The position numbers were made by a program, and so were the translations under genes. Below, piece after piece: positions 17,130-28,916 of a DNA stretch of 54,216 bases. This DNA comes from Leuconostoc palmae (lineage in GTDB: Bacteria > Bacillota > Bacilli > Lactobacillales > Lactobacillaceae): positions 1 through 54,216 of the forward strand of contig NZ_BPKZ01000010.1 in the NCBI RefSeq assembly GCF_019656075.1, written 5' to 3'. The notes under the pieces are model-generated. The model did no database searches and was not told the origin of the DNA. It worked only from the letters and a program-made list of their open reading frames with translations. How positions within the stretch are numbered: position 1 is the first letter of the stretch; each line of letters starts with the position of its first letter.

Positions 17130-18176
17130 TTATTTTTGAGAATTCTTTAACACTTTTTGTGCAGCACGTTCACCATCATAATTAGATGATTTTGCGGTTT
17201 CATATCCCTCATGAGAATATATGGCAATAACTTGCTTACCTTCTTTTGTTTTTGCCAAATTGATAAATGCTTTTGAAAGTGCTTTTTCAAATTCCGGTGT
17301 CATCACCTTTGACTTCTTTGAAACTGAAATTGTATCATTGTAGATTTCTTGTGATACACCAATAACATTTGTTTCTTCCCAGATTGATTTAGGTTGTTGG
17401 TAATCTGTTGTCCAAAGTGTTGTAAAGTCGCGACGAGCATCCCCATACGTTGGCATGATGTCGATTTGACCAGAAGCTAGGCGAGCCATTCCTGATCCAT
17501 ATGAATCAACCGTAACGGTATTTTTTAAATCGGCTACGGTTTTCTTATAGTTTTTATTCAACCATAATGATGGATAAATATAACCTGCTGATGACGTTGT
17601 CGATGACAATCCCCATTTCGCTGAATTCAAATCATCCCAAGTCAACTTTTGTCCTGAATTAACCTTCTTAGCTAATTCTTGTCCTTTTGCTGATGGTCCT
17701 GCAATAAAGATTGAACGATACTTTGATGATTGTTGACTTGTTTGCTCTGTTGGCTTACCATCATTCCACTTAGCAGCATCTGAGAAGTTCTTGTTAAGAC
17801 CAGCACGTGTGGCTGTCAACAAAGGCTTAACACCATCTTCGTACATCACATATGTTCCACCAGGAATAAACCCAATGTCTGCAGTACCAGATGTCAATGC
17901 TTCACCAGCAGCTTCATAACTAGTTCCTACTTTAATATCAACGTTGTCAACCGTGTAACCTTCTTTTTTCAGCTGATCTTTTAATAGCCCTTTCAAAGGA
18001 GCGGTTGCAGTGACAATTTTATCAGGTTGCTTCGATGGTACAAAATATACTTTTAAGTCTTTGATAGTCTTGTCTGAAGTTGATTTTGAACCACTATGCG
18101 TCAATCCAAAATATGCTGCAATAGCTATAATAACAACAATAACGATACCCGCGAGTGTTTTCGCATTCTTGCTCAT
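17130..18176 (-). CDS. phnD: Phosphonate-type ABC transporter substrate-binding protein
   Basis: A 348-residue PhnD/SsuA/TauA-like binding protein. One hydrophobic segment (residues 8-25) anchors it outside the membrane; there is no lipobox cysteine, so it is probably not a lipoprotein. The fold is recognisable from LKVYFVPSKQPDKIV (about 42), TSGTADIGFIPGGTYVMY, the TSSAGYIYPSLWL segment and ARLASGQIDIMPTYGDARRDF. The start at 18176 is preferred because AGGAGA lies 9 nt upstream. It is the first gene of the transport operon. A clear -35/-10 is not obvious in the 270 nt upstream. Confidence 0.85.
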   Translation of the reverse strand: MSKNAKTLAGIVIVVIIAIAAYFGLTHSGSKSTSDKTIKDLKVYFVPSKQPDKIVTATAPLKGLLKDQLKKEGYTVDNVDIKVGTSYEAAGEALTSGTADIGFIPGGTYVMYEDGVKPLLTATRAGLNKNFSDAAKWNDGKPTEQTSQQSSKYRSIFIAGPSAKGQELAKKVNSGQKLTWDDLNSAKWGLSSTTSSAGYIYPSLWLNKNYKKTVADLKNTVTVDSYGSGMARLASGQIDIMPTYGDARRDFTTLWTTDYQQPKSIWEETNVIGVSQEIYNDTISVSKKSKVMTPEFEKALSKAFINLAKTKEGKQVIAIYSHEGYETAKSSNYDGERAAQKVLKNSQK

Positions 18177-18206
18177 GGTACTTTTCTCCTGTGTGCCAAC
18201 TGGCAT

Positions 18207-18450
18207 TTAATCTACAACAATGATACACTATCTATTCTAGAAGCATTGAGTAAAATTTGTTCTGCATGTCTGTAAAGATAATGTATTTTTCCCAATTACT
18301 AATATATCAAAAAAAAGAGCACCCTCACTAATACAAAAATTATAAACTACTCATTTTAAAAAGAAACGTCCGGCACTTTACGAACAATACCACATAAATT
18401 AATAGATAAAACGAACATTAAAACATTCAAGACTACTTTTAAATGCTCAA
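18207..18450. other. Intergenic region upstream of phnD
   Basis: AT-rich DNA between the phnD start and the atpC terminator. It must contain the phnD promoter. Candidates near TTTACT about 18255 are weak. No coding signal is seen. Confidence 0.5.
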
Positions 18451-18482
18451 AAAAAACCGAATGTATAGCATTCGGTTTTTTA
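18451..18482 (-). terminator. Terminator of the atp operon
   Basis: Perfect arms AAAACCGAATG/CATTCGGTTTT with a 5-nt loop and T-run, directly behind atpC. Confidence 0.92.
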
Positions 18483-18932
18483 TTATTTTCCTTGACGGAT
18501 TGCAGCAACATGAATTCTATTCACTGCTCTCATCAGAGCAACGCGTGCGCGTTTGAGTTCATCATCATTATTATCATTTTGAGCATGAGCAATGCGTGCT
18601 TCTGCGCGTTCTTTCGCACTTTCTGCACGTGTTACATCAATATTACCAGATGTTTCTGCACTATCAGCAACAATGGTCAATAAATCATTAGAAAACTCAG
18701 CAATACCGCCGTTAACAGCCAAAATTTCATGTTGGCCATCTTTTTTTACTAGTAATTCATTAATTGTTAAAGCAGCCAAGACTGGGACATGATTGCGCAT
18801 AATACCAATTTGTCCGCCTTGTGTATTAACAACGGCTAACTCAATATTCGATGCATTATAAATTTCACCCACAGGCGTTACAATTTGTATAGTAATGCCT
18901 GTTGTGTTTGTTGTAGATGTTTCATCTGCCAT
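18483..18932 (-). CDS. atpC: ATP synthase subunit epsilon
   Basis: A 149-residue F1 epsilon subunit. The N-terminal beta-sandwich (residues 13-95, with GGQIGIMRNHVPVLAAL and VNGGIAEF) is followed by a two-helix C-terminal domain that regulates ATPase activity. The first 12 residues are Thr/Ser-rich and extend beyond the usual start. It is the last gene of the operon, 14 nt after atpD and followed by the operon terminator. Confidence 0.95.
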   Translation of the reverse strand: MADETSTTNTTGITIQIVTPVGEIYNASNIELAVVNTQGGQIGIMRNHVPVLAALTINELLVKKDGQHEILAVNGGIAEFSNDLLTIVADSAETSGNIDVTRAESAKERAEARIAHAQNDNNDDELKRARVALMRAVNRIHVAAIRQGK

Positions 18933-18946
18933 TAGTCAATACCCCC

Positions 18947-20365
<1,419 letters not shown>

Positions 20366-20464
20366 TTAAAGCGTACAAAAACGTATACTCGTTAGGGTAC
20401 ACATTATTGTCTGTAATCATTGCTTAACAGCAATTTTATTTGTTATATGATAGTTGGCTACTAA

Positions 20465-21373
20465 TTATCCTAACGCAGCCATACCACCTGTAATTTCTGT
20501 AATTTCCGTCGTAATTGCAGCTTGACGTGCACGGTTGAACTGTAATTCCAAACGTCCAATAAGATCTTTGGCATTATCAGTCGCAGCTTTCATCGCTGTC
20601 GATGAAGCTGCATGTTCAGCTGTTTTCGCATCAAGCACTGCTTCATACACTAAACTTTGCGCAAACTGAGGCAACACAACATTTAATACAGCTGTTGTGT
20701 CTGGTTCTATTTCATAAGCACTTTGCACGTTTAATTCGGCCTTTTGAGCCTCAGTACCACCCATATGTTCCAATGTATCACCTGTCAAAGGTAGCAATTG
20801 AACATCACGATATTCACTCGTTAGACGATTAACAAAGTGATTGTATACAACATGAAGTGCATCAAACACTTCAGATTCATACAAACTTGTTACCGTTTGC
20901 ACAACTGAACGTATTTCGTTAAATGATGGTACATCTGAAACACCACGGTGTTCCAAAATAACTTCAAATCCGCGCTTTTTATAGAAATCAGCCCCATTGC
21001 CACCTACTGCCAAAATAACAGTATTTGTAGGATTCAAATTCAAACGTTCCAGTAATACGTTAGTTTGCTTAATAACGTTTGCGTTATATGAACCAACTAA
21101 ACCACGATCTGATGTCACAACTAAGATTCCTGTCTTACGAATATCTCGTTGTGCAATCAAAGGAATATGTTTGGCGTCAGCATTATCAAATAAATGCGCA
21201 GAAACGAGATGTTCAACAACTGCTTCAAGACGAGCAGCATACGCTTGATAGCCTACACTATATTTTTGAATCTGACTTAATTTAGCCGTTGATACCATTT
21301 GCATGGCACTGGTAATTTGACGCGTCTTTTTAGTGGATGATATACGACGCTGAATATCTTGCAAAGAAGCCAT
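20465..21373 (-). CDS. atpG: ATP synthase subunit gamma
   Basis: A 302-residue central stalk subunit. It opens with the long N-terminal helix ([21 protein letters not shown]) and ends with the conserved [19 protein letters not shown] helix. Together these form the rotor coiled coil. [11 protein letters not shown] near residue 88 is the usual central motif. It starts 15 nt after the atpA stop. Confidence 0.97.
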   Translation of the reverse strand: MASLQDIQRRISSTKKTRQITSAMQMVSTAKLSQIQKYSVGYQAYAARLEAVVEHLVSAHLFDNADAKHIPLIAQRDIRKTGILVVTSDRGLVGSYNANVIKQTNVLLERLNLNPTNTVILAVGGNGADFYKKRGFEVILEHRGVSDVPSFNEIRSVVQTVTSLYESEVFDALHVVYNHFVNRLTSEYRDVQLLPLTGDTLEHMGGTEAQKAELNVQSAYEIEPDTTAVLNVVLPQFAQSLVYEAVLDAKTAEHAASSTAMKAATDNAKDLIGRLELQFNRARQAAITTEITEITGGMAALG

Positions 21374-21388
21374 TTCAGCGTCCTCCTA

Positions 21389-22912
<1,524 letters not shown>

Positions 22913-22915
22913 TCA

Positions 22916-23458
22916 CTAACCTAATAATTGTGCCTTCATTTTGGCAATTTTCGTTTGTAAACTTCCATCAATTAAAGTAGATTGTGACTTTAGAATCACA
23001 CCACCAATAATTTTTTCATCTACAACATTAGTTAAATTAACATGCTTTGCACCAGTTTTATCAGCAAAAAGCTGTGCTAATCTTCCTAAACGTGTCTCAT
23101 CTAAAGATACTGCAGTTGTTGCAATAACATCAACAATACCATTGACCTCATTATATTGATTATCAAATGCTTCAACAATTTTAACTAAAATATTCAAGCG
23201 GTTATTGTGTATCAATAACTTGACCAAATTCTGAACAGATTCAGTTGCATCAGCCGTTAATGTGTTTATTAGCGCATGACGTATATTCTGGTCAATATCA
23301 TTTGAGGTAGCAAACATAACAAAACTAGGATTTTCTTTAAAAACTATTTTTAAAGCTTCTAAATCTGACTTCGTTTCTTCTATATTATCTTGCTCATGAG
23401 ATAGTTCAAAAATTGCTTTGGCGTATTGGTCAGCGATATCTTTAAGATTTTTTGCCAT
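22916..23458 (-). CDS. atpH: ATP synthase subunit delta
   Basis: A 180-residue peripheral stalk subunit. It has the N-terminal six-helix domain beginning IADQYAKAIFELSHE and the C-terminal KIIGGVILKSQSTLIDGSLQTKI motif that closes the family. It connects subunit b to the top of F1. It lies between atpF and atpA with 11-12 nt spacers. Confidence 0.95.
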   Translation of the reverse strand: MAKNLKDIADQYAKAIFELSHEQDNIEETKSDLEALKIVFKENPSFVMFATSNDIDQNIRHALINTLTADATESVQNLVKLLIHNNRLNILVKIVEAFDNQYNEVNGIVDVIATTAVSLDETRLGRLAQLFADKTGAKHVNLTNVVDEKIIGGVILKSQSTLIDGSLQTKIAKMKAQLLG

Positions 23459-23469
23459 CCCAATACTCC

Positions 23470-23979
23470 TTATTTAGTTTCTAAATCTGAAATGTAAGCA
23501 TCAATTAATGCTTGTTGATCATTTAACGATAATTCCTTTTGCATCAACTTTGAAGCAATCGCTACTGATAGCGCTGCAACGTCGTCTTTTGCATGAGTAA
23601 TTGCGTCTTCCTTGAGCTTTTGAGCATCAGCTTGTGCTTGTTGGTTGATTGTTGTTGCACGTTCAGATGCAGCAGTAACCAACGCATCACTTTGCTTTTG
23701 TGCACTCGCTTTTGCATCAGCAACAACTTTAGTTGCTTGTTGACGCGTATCAGCAAGTTCACTTTGCCTCTGTGCAGCTAATTTTTCTGCCTCTTGACGT
23801 GCATTTTCTGCACCATCAATGTCATCAGAAATCTTTTCTGCACGTTCATCAAGAACTTTTGTCAATGGCCCATAAGCCACTTTCTTCAAAATAACCATCA
23901 ACACGAGGAATGAAATGATAATAAACAGCATATTACCTAGAGGTAATTTATTTGCTGCTAAGGTTGTTAAACCAAACAT
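23470..23979 (-). CDS. atpF: ATP synthase subunit b
   Basis: A 169-residue peripheral stalk subunit. It has one N-terminal membrane helix (about residues 12-32) followed by a long, charged, Ala/Gln-rich coiled coil typical of subunit b (LDERAEKISDDIDGAENARQ start). Its usual length and place between atpE and atpH confirm the call. Confidence 0.95.
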   Translation of the reverse strand: MFGLTTLAANKLPLGNMLFIIISFLVLMVILKKVAYGPLTKVLDERAEKISDDIDGAENARQEAEKLAAQRQSELADTRQQATKVVADAKASAQKQSDALVTAASERATTINQQAQADAQKLKEDAITHAKDDVAALSVAIASKLMQKELSLNDQQALIDAYISDLETK

Positions 23980-24005
23980 GATTTTCCTCCACTATCTATT
24001 TATGA

Positions 24006-24251
<246 letters not shown>

Positions 24252-24255
24252 TTAG

Positions 24256-24337
24256 TGTCAAATAGCATTGTATTTGACATACTTGAATTTTGATTGGATG
24301 AAACGCTCCCGCGTTTTAGCAAAATGACTTGTGTCAT
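24256..24337 (-). other. Three hairpins in the atpB-atpE spacer
   Basis: The 159-nt spacer holds three inverted repeats: TGTCAAATA/TATTTGACA (24256-24264/24271-24279), AAACGC/GCGTTT (24301-24306/24311-24316, a GGGA GNRA tetraloop on the minus strand) and ATGAC/GTCAT (24324-24328/24333-24337). No T-run follows, so they are more likely mRNA stability or translation elements than terminators. Confidence 0.6.
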
Positions 24338-24392
24338 AAATGGCGGTTTTATTTTCCACTTTTGGCACAAATCTCATTTACTAAGTCACTCC

Positions 24393-25118
24393 TTATTCAT
24401 TGCCCGATAACTGAGCAATAAATACACCTGTCAGAATTACGAATACGTAAGCCTGAATACCACCGATGAAGAGTGAAAAGCCTTGCCAGACCATTTCAAT
24501 CGGCAATGCTAGCACTGTCCAGAAACCATTTAAATGTCCTGGCCATGCTAAACTATTAGCCACGAGTGTCAGTAACATTTCACCAGCGAAGATGTTACCA
24601 AACAAACGCAGTGATAACGTTAAGAAGTTAGCTAACTGCTCAATGATATTAAGCGGTAACATCCAAGAATATGGTGTAAATAACATATTTTTAAGGTATC
24701 CCTTAAAGCCAAGTTGTTGTACACCCATTCCATGTGCAACCATCAAAGACATGATAGCCAACGTCATCGTCACGATTGGGTTAGCTGTTGGTGACTTAAT
24801 ATAAGTCACACCATCAGCACCCTGCAATTGAAGCAACAAGCCCATTTCGTTTGATACAACGATGAAGAAAAACAACGTAAATGCATACAAACCAAATTGT
24901 CGTGCTTGCTTCTTTGGCAATTGTCCACCCACTATGCCGTTTGTAAAATCAAGTAAATATTCAATAACATTTTGTCGTTTACCTGGTCGTAAAGTTGGCT
25001 TACGCGTGAGAACAATCGATACAATCACAACGATTGCCATAGCCAGCAACGTTGAAAGTATCGTGCCCCAATCAAATGTGAGACCTAGAAACTCAAACGG
25101 TGCCGTAGGGTCATCCAT
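24393..25118 (-). CDS. atpB: ATP synthase subunit a
   Basis: A 241-residue membrane subunit with about five to six helices that forms the proton half-channels. The essential arginine lies in LTLSLRLFGNIFAGE near residue 170. The C-terminal FIGGIQAYVFVILTGVFIAQ helix is typical. AAGGAG precedes the ATG. It is the first gene of the operon; no atpI-like gene of normal size precedes it. Confidence 0.96.
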   Translation of the reverse strand: MDDPTAPFEFLGLTFDWGTILSTLLAMAIVVIVSIVLTRKPTLRPGKRQNVIEYLLDFTNGIVGGQLPKKQARQFGLYAFTLFFFIVVSNEMGLLLQLQGADGVTYIKSPTANPIVTMTLAIMSLMVAHGMGVQQLGFKGYLKNMLFTPYSWMLPLNIIEQLANFLTLSLRLFGNIFAGEMLLTLVANSLAWPGHLNGFWTVLALPIEMVWQGFSLFIGGIQAYVFVILTGVFIAQLSGNE

Positions 25119-25176
25119 GCGCCTTCTCCTTTCTCATATAAATTTGGCGAAATGGTCGTAAACGGCTATTCGTCAT
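25111..25176 (-). CDS. Possible small ORF overlapping the atpB start
   Basis: A 21-codon frame (MTNSRLRPFRQIYMRKEKAHG) with a weak AGG about 10 nt upstream. It overlaps the first codons of atpB, as a translationally coupled leader would. The frame stays open upstream of the ATG for about 20 codons. It may be the tail of a lost atpI or chance. No family is recognised. Confidence 0.25.
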   Translation of the reverse strand: MTNSRLRPFRQIYMRKEKAHG

Positions 25177-25496
25177 AACATATAAACCTATAATACGCTT
25201 TTCAAAATGAAATACAACTGTTTTGTATCACTTTTTCACAAAGAAATGACCATACGTTTTGTTAAACGTTGGTAAAATGCTTTTTAGCACCTAATTATTA
25301 AAAATTACAATTCAAAAATTCAACATAAATACAGTAAAAATCCTTTACAATCGGCATATTTTAAAATATTTAATGTTATGAACTGCTATTTCATTAAGTG
25401 TTAAAATCTAATTTTATGTTCTGTCCAATTGTTCACAGTATTCAGTTTTTTAGATAAATTCATATCAGGAAGTAGACATCTTGTGATTTTAAAAAC
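25119..25496. other. Upstream region of the atp operon
   Basis: 378 bp of AT-rich DNA without a convincing gene apart from the small frame noted separately. A candidate minus-strand promoter is -35 TTGTAT (25212-25217) and -10 TATTAT (25190-25195) with a 16-bp spacer, which would give a leader of about 65 nt for atpB. A TTGAAA-17-TATGTT alternative overlaps it. Confidence 0.45.
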
Positions 25497-25524
25497 AAAA
25501 AACGCACGACATCTATCGTGCGTT
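25497..25524 (-). terminator. Terminator of the uracil permease gene
   Basis: 9-bp GC-rich arms AACGCACGA/TCGTGCGTT with a 6-nt loop and a T-run on the minus strand, touching the stop codon. Confidence 0.9.
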
Positions 25525-26828
25525 CACTGTGCATCACTTGCAGCCACTTTCGGCAAAACAAGATTCAGAATAATACCTAATACTGTCGCAATCGCAACGC
25601 CGGAAAAATCTACTTGACTACTTAATTGTAAATGAAAATTTCCAATACCGATAACCAAAACTGGCGCAGCAATCATAAGATTACGTTTCTTACTATAATC
25701 TACTTTATTATCAACAATCACTTGTAACCCAGCTGCAGCGATCACACCATACAACATAAAACCAACACCACCAGTGACAGCCCCAGGAATCGTAGCAATT
25801 AGCGCCGATAATTTGCCAACAAAGCTGAAAATGATAGCAAAAAATGCGGCACCTCCAATAACCCAAACAGAGTATACTCGACTGAGTTGCATGACCCCAA
25901 TATTTTCCCCGTATGATGTTACAGCTGGCCCTCCAATCAATCCTGCAACAACAGAAGCTGTTCCATCACCAGTTAATGTTCTCTTTAAACCCGGATTAAT
26001 GAAAAAATCATGTCCAGTTATTTTTGACAAGACCATAAGATGACCTAAGTGTTCCGACAAAGTCACAAGAGCTAATGGTGCCATACTTAATACAGCTGCT
26101 GGATAAAACTTAAACCCCTCTTTTCCTATGAATGTTTCATAGTTTGGCATTTGCAACCAATGCGCAGAAGATACAGGTGATAAATCAACTAGACCAAAAA
26201 CCAACGCCACAACATATCCAAAAATGATCCCTAATAATACAGGTAATAACCCTAGAAATCCCTTCAGAAACATATTAAATGCAATTGTAGCTAAAAGCGT
26301 GATCAAAGCAACAACGAAAATTTTCCAATCATATTTACCATTTATTGTTGTCGCTGATGTGGCTGCTGCACCTGCCAAACTCAAACCAATAACCATAATG
26401 ATTGGTCCAACAACTTCTGGTGGGAAAATACGATCTAACCATCCAGTACCAACAAAAGAGACAATCAATGCCACAACTAAATAAACTAACCCAACAGAAA
26501 TAATACCTTGCGCAACAGCAGGATAACCCACTGTTTTCATCAATGATGCCATTGGAATAATGAAAGCAAAACTAGATCCCATGTAGGCAGGCACTTTACC
26601 TCGTGTAATTAATAAATGTAATAAAGTCCCTATACCGGAGGTAAACAAAGCAACCCCTGGATTTAACCCAACAAGCAACGGTACTAATACTGTTGCCCCA
26701 AACATTGAGAACAAGTGCTGTAAAGATAATCCCAGCCACGTCAAAAATGGTGGCTTATCATATAAATCATAAATTGCTTGATTGTTTGTCTTGGATGCCA
26801 TCGTCTTGTTGCGTAAAACAAAGTTCAC
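25524..26828 (-). CDS. uraA: Uracil permease (NCS2 family)
   Basis: A 434-residue nucleobase:cation symporter with the 12-14 membrane segments of the NCS2 family. Typical stretches are the LSLQHLFSMFGATVLVP opening, SLAPLALVTLSEHLGHLMVLS near residue 253 (the substrate-binding Glu) and GDGTASVVAGLIGGPAVTSYGENIGV (about 286). It imports uracil for salvage. Translation starts at a GTG with AGGAGG just upstream; an ATG nine codons later has no ribosome site. A TATAAT box lies about 50 nt upstream. I see no PyrR attenuator in the short leader. Confidence 0.92.
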   Translation of the reverse strand: MNFVLRNKTMASKTNNQAIYDLYDKPPFLTWLGLSLQHLFSMFGATVLVPLLVGLNPGVALFTSGIGTLLHLLITRGKVPAYMGSSFAFIIPMASLMKTVGYPAVAQGIISVGLVYLVVALIVSFVGTGWLDRIFPPEVVGPIIMVIGLSLAGAAATSATTINGKYDWKIFVVALITLLATIAFNMFLKGFLGLLPVLLGIIFGYVVALVFGLVDLSPVSSAHWLQMPNYETFIGKEGFKFYPAAVLSMAPLALVTLSEHLGHLMVLSKITGHDFFINPGLKRTLTGDGTASVVAGLIGGPAVTSYGENIGVMQLSRVYSVWVIGGAAFFAIIFSFVGKLSALIATIPGAVTGGVGFMLYGVIAAAGLQVIVDNKVDYSKKRNLMIAAPVLVIGIGNFHLQLSSQVDFSGVAIATVLGIILNLVLPKVAASDAQ

Positions 26829-26885
26829 GCTCCCTCCTATTTTCCTTCTCTGATATTCTTAAAATCAACGTCTTAATTATAAACT

Positions 26886-26924
26886 AAAAAACCTGACATA
26901 AACGAAAAGTATGTCAGGTTTTTT
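26886..26924 (-). terminator. Strong terminator closing the orphan transcription unit
   Basis: Perfect 15-bp arms (26886-26900/26910-26924, core CCTGACATA) flanked by A6/T6. It directly follows the non-coding unit at 26925-27265 and precedes the uraA promoter. Confidence 0.92.
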
Positions 26925-27255
26925 AATCTATGGAATTTTAAATTGCGCTGCAAACGCCTCATTGACTCGAACATATTTACTATTGTCTTATGCCTTGCCA
27001 AATACTTGTCTTTACGACTAACCAGATGTTAATGATGCCCAAGCAGCTCTACTTGCCTGCTCTTACGTAAACTCATGTGTAAATCAAGTATTCTTATGAC
27101 ACTGATTAACTGCGAAAATCAATTGCGAATGTTATCCTTATTCTGAATCTGAATCTGAATTAAATACGTTAATCAGTATCTATAAGACAGTAGCCCATGA
27201 TATGTCGATATCATTCATATTATTTTGCGTCATTCATGGCCTCCTCTTATTTGTT
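26925..27255 (-). ncRNA. Orphan cre-controlled transcript: candidate dual-function small RNA or decayed gene
   Basis: The minus strand has, in order, a promoter with overlapping cre, AGGAGG, an ATG (27233) opening only 17 codons, then about 250 nt with no open frame, then a strong terminator. The RNA can form a 13-bp stem GATACTGATTAAC/GTTAATCAGTGTC (27168-27180 with 27098-27110, one G-U pair). This encloses a loop with TTCAGA three times (27142-27159). A second small hairpin, CAAGTA/TGCTTG, lies near 27045-27061. In the start codon's frame the unit ends in a stop (26928-26930) just before the terminator, but eight in-frame stops interrupt it, about as many as chance gives at this base composition. 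Either a structured regulatory RNA or a badly decayed short gene. Confidence 0.45.
27180..27233 (-). CDS. 17-codon ORF at the head of the orphan transcript
   Basis: The ATG at 27233 lies 6 nt after a perfect AGGAGG and encodes MTQNNMNDIDISWATVL before TAG. A second ATG at 27237 is too close to the ribosome site. The excellent initiation signals suggest that translation does start here. The peptide has no recognised family. Confidence 0.4.
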   Translation of the reverse strand: MTQNNMNDIDISWATVL

Positions 27256-27260
27256 AAGCC

Positions 27261-27289
27261 AATTATAGCATGATTTGTAAACGCTTACA
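27261..27289 (-). promoter_or_regulatory. Promoter with perfect cre site (CcpA operator)
   Basis: TGTAAACGCTTACA (27276-27289) is a perfect palindromic cre. On the minus strand the -35 TTGTAA lies inside it and TATAAT follows after 17 bp at about 27262-27267. CcpA bound here would repress the orphan unit when good sugars are present. Confidence 0.8.
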
Positions 27290-27299
27290 ACACTATATA

Positions 27300-27325
27300 A
27301 AAAAATGTAATCGCCTACATTTTTT
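27300..27325 (-). terminator. Terminator overlapping the prfC stop codon
   Basis: 10-bp arms AAAAAATGTA/TACATTTTTT with a 6-nt loop. The prfC TAG lies at the loop-stem junction. It is AT-rich, so probably of moderate strength. Confidence 0.6.
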
Positions 27326-28826
27326 CTTCTAAGATAACGTCTGGATACTTATCATGGAACCAGTTCATTGCAAACTTGTTTTCAAACAGAAATACTGGCT
27401 GATCATAGCGATCCTTGACTAATAGATTACGACTTGAAGCCATTTTTTCATCAAGCTGATTTGGCGCTATCCAACGAGCAACTTTTGATCCAATAGATTC
27501 AAATTGTATTTCAACGTTGTACTCATTTTCCATTCTAAATTGGAAAACTTCAAATTGCAGCTGACCAACCGCACCAATAATATAATCACTGCCTTGCCAA
27601 GATTTATACAACTGGATGGTTCCTTCCTGTACCAGTTGTTCAATCCCTTTATGGTATGATTTTTGTTTCATAACGTCTTTAGCAATCACACGATTGAACA
27701 ATTCTGGTGTAAAAGTTGGTAAATCTGGGAACTGAATTGTCTTTTTCCCTGAAAAAATTGTATCCCCAATTTGAAAATTACCAGTATCATAGACACCAAT
27801 AATGTCTCCGGGTACAGCTGTTTGGACATTTTCGCGCTCTTCAGCCATAAATTGAGTAACATTAGACAATTTCAATTTTTTACTATTCCGCTGTAAAGTA
27901 ACGTCCATGCCACGATTAAATTCACCAGAAACAATTCTCACGAACGCTATTCTATCACGATGTCGTGGATCCATATTCGCTTGGATTTTAAACACAAATC
28001 CTGAGAACTGGTTGCTTTCAGGTTCTTGGGGATCACCCAATACTGTCACCACTGGCTCTGGTGCGGGTGCGTACGTTAAATATTCACGTAAGAATTCAGT
28101 GACACCAAAATTCACTAACGCTGATCCAAAAAATACAGGTGTTAGTTTACCATGAGCAATGGCCTCTTGATCAAATTCATTGCCAGCATCGCGTAATAAT
28201 TCAATTTCATCCATTGCTTCTTCAACAATCTCAGGATGCGCCGTAGCATTTTTGAATTGGACCATATTATCACGTTGCAAATCATAAATTCCTTGCAATA
28301 TTTGTCCTGAGCCAACTGGCCAGTTCATAGGATATGCTTGAATCCCCAAAATAGACTCTAATTCATCTACCAAATCTAATGCATGTCTAGCATCTCGGTC
28401 AATCTTATTAAAGAACGTGAATACTGGTATACCTCGTTGCGCCACAATTTCGAACAACTTCTTAGTCTGTGGCTCAATCCCTTTAGCAGCATCAACTACC
28501 ATTACAACTGAATCAACAGCCATCAATGTTCGATAGGTGTCTTCAGAAAAGTCTTCGTGTCCTGGTGTGTCCAGTATGTTAATACGCTTACCATCGTAGT
28601 CAAACTGTAGCACAGAAGAAGTTACTGAAATACCTCGTTGCTGTTCAATTGCCATCCAGTCTGAAGAAGCTAATTTGTTAGAGCCACGCCCTTTGACAGT
28701 CCCTGCTTCACGAATGACACCACCATGAAGTAATAATTGTTCAGTGAGTGTTGTTTTACCAGCATCCGGATGTGAAATAATAGCAAATGTTCGACGATTT
28801 TTTAATTGTTCTTGAAAGTTTTCCAT
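27315..28826 (-). CDS. prfC: Peptide chain release factor 3
   Basis: A 503-residue translational GTPase that recycles RF1/RF2 after peptide release. G-domain motifs are [12 protein letters not shown] (residue 19), the switch I region [26 protein letters not shown] (about 86) and NKIDRD (about 139). These are followed by the RF3-specific domains (FAEERENV-like and [19 protein letters not shown] near 430). The ATG lacks a Shine-Dalgarno sequence. A TTGTAG-17-TAAACT element ends 7 nt upstream, so the mRNA may be leaderless. Confidence 0.95.
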   Translation of the reverse strand: MENFQEQLKNRRTFAIISHPDAGKTTLTEQLLLHGGVIREAGTVKGRGSNKLASSDWMAIEQQRGISVTSSVLQFDYDGKRINILDTPGHEDFSEDTYRTLMAVDSVVMVVDAAKGIEPQTKKLFEIVAQRGIPVFTFFNKIDRDARHALDLVDELESILGIQAYPMNWPVGSGQILQGIYDLQRDNMVQFKNATAHPEIVEEAMDEIELLRDAGNEFDQEAIAHGKLTPVFFGSALVNFGVTEFLREYLTYAPAPEPVVTVLGDPQEPESNQFSGFVFKIQANMDPRHRDRIAFVRIVSGEFNRGMDVTLQRNSKKLKLSNVTQFMAEERENVQTAVPGDIIGVYDTGNFQIGDTIFSGKKTIQFPDLPTFTPELFNRVIAKDVMKQKSYHKGIEQLVQEGTIQLYKSWQGSDYIIGAVGQLQFEVFQFRMENEYNVEIQFESIGSKVARWIAPNQLDEKMASSRNLLVKDRYDQPVFLFENKFAMNWFHDKYPDVILEEKM

Positions 28827-28833
28827 AAAGATT

Positions 28834-28862
28834 AGTTTACCCGATATAACGGTAATCTACAA
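28834..28862 (-). promoter_or_regulatory. Candidate promoter of prfC (leaderless arrangement)
   Basis: -10 TAAACT (28834-28839) and -35 TTGTAG (28857-28862) with 17 bp between. The -10 ends 7 nt before the ATG. The boxes are weak, but no other initiation signal is visible. Confidence 0.4.
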
Positions 28863-28865
28863 TAT

Positions 28866-28898
28866 AAAAAAGCTAACCTCAATATGATTAGCTTTTTT
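28866..28898 (-). terminator. Terminator of the carbonic anhydrase gene
   Basis: Arms AAAAAAGCTAA/TTAGCTTTTTT around an 11-12-nt loop, with T-run on the minus strand. Confidence 0.85.
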
Positions 28899-28916
28899 TA
28901 TGATGCGACTAGTGAG

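Noticed and set aside
26925-27233. A real 101-codon protein with TAA/TAG read as glutamine
   Set aside because: Seven of eight in-frame stops are TAA/TAG, but the stop density equals chance for this composition, and every other gene here uses the standard code.
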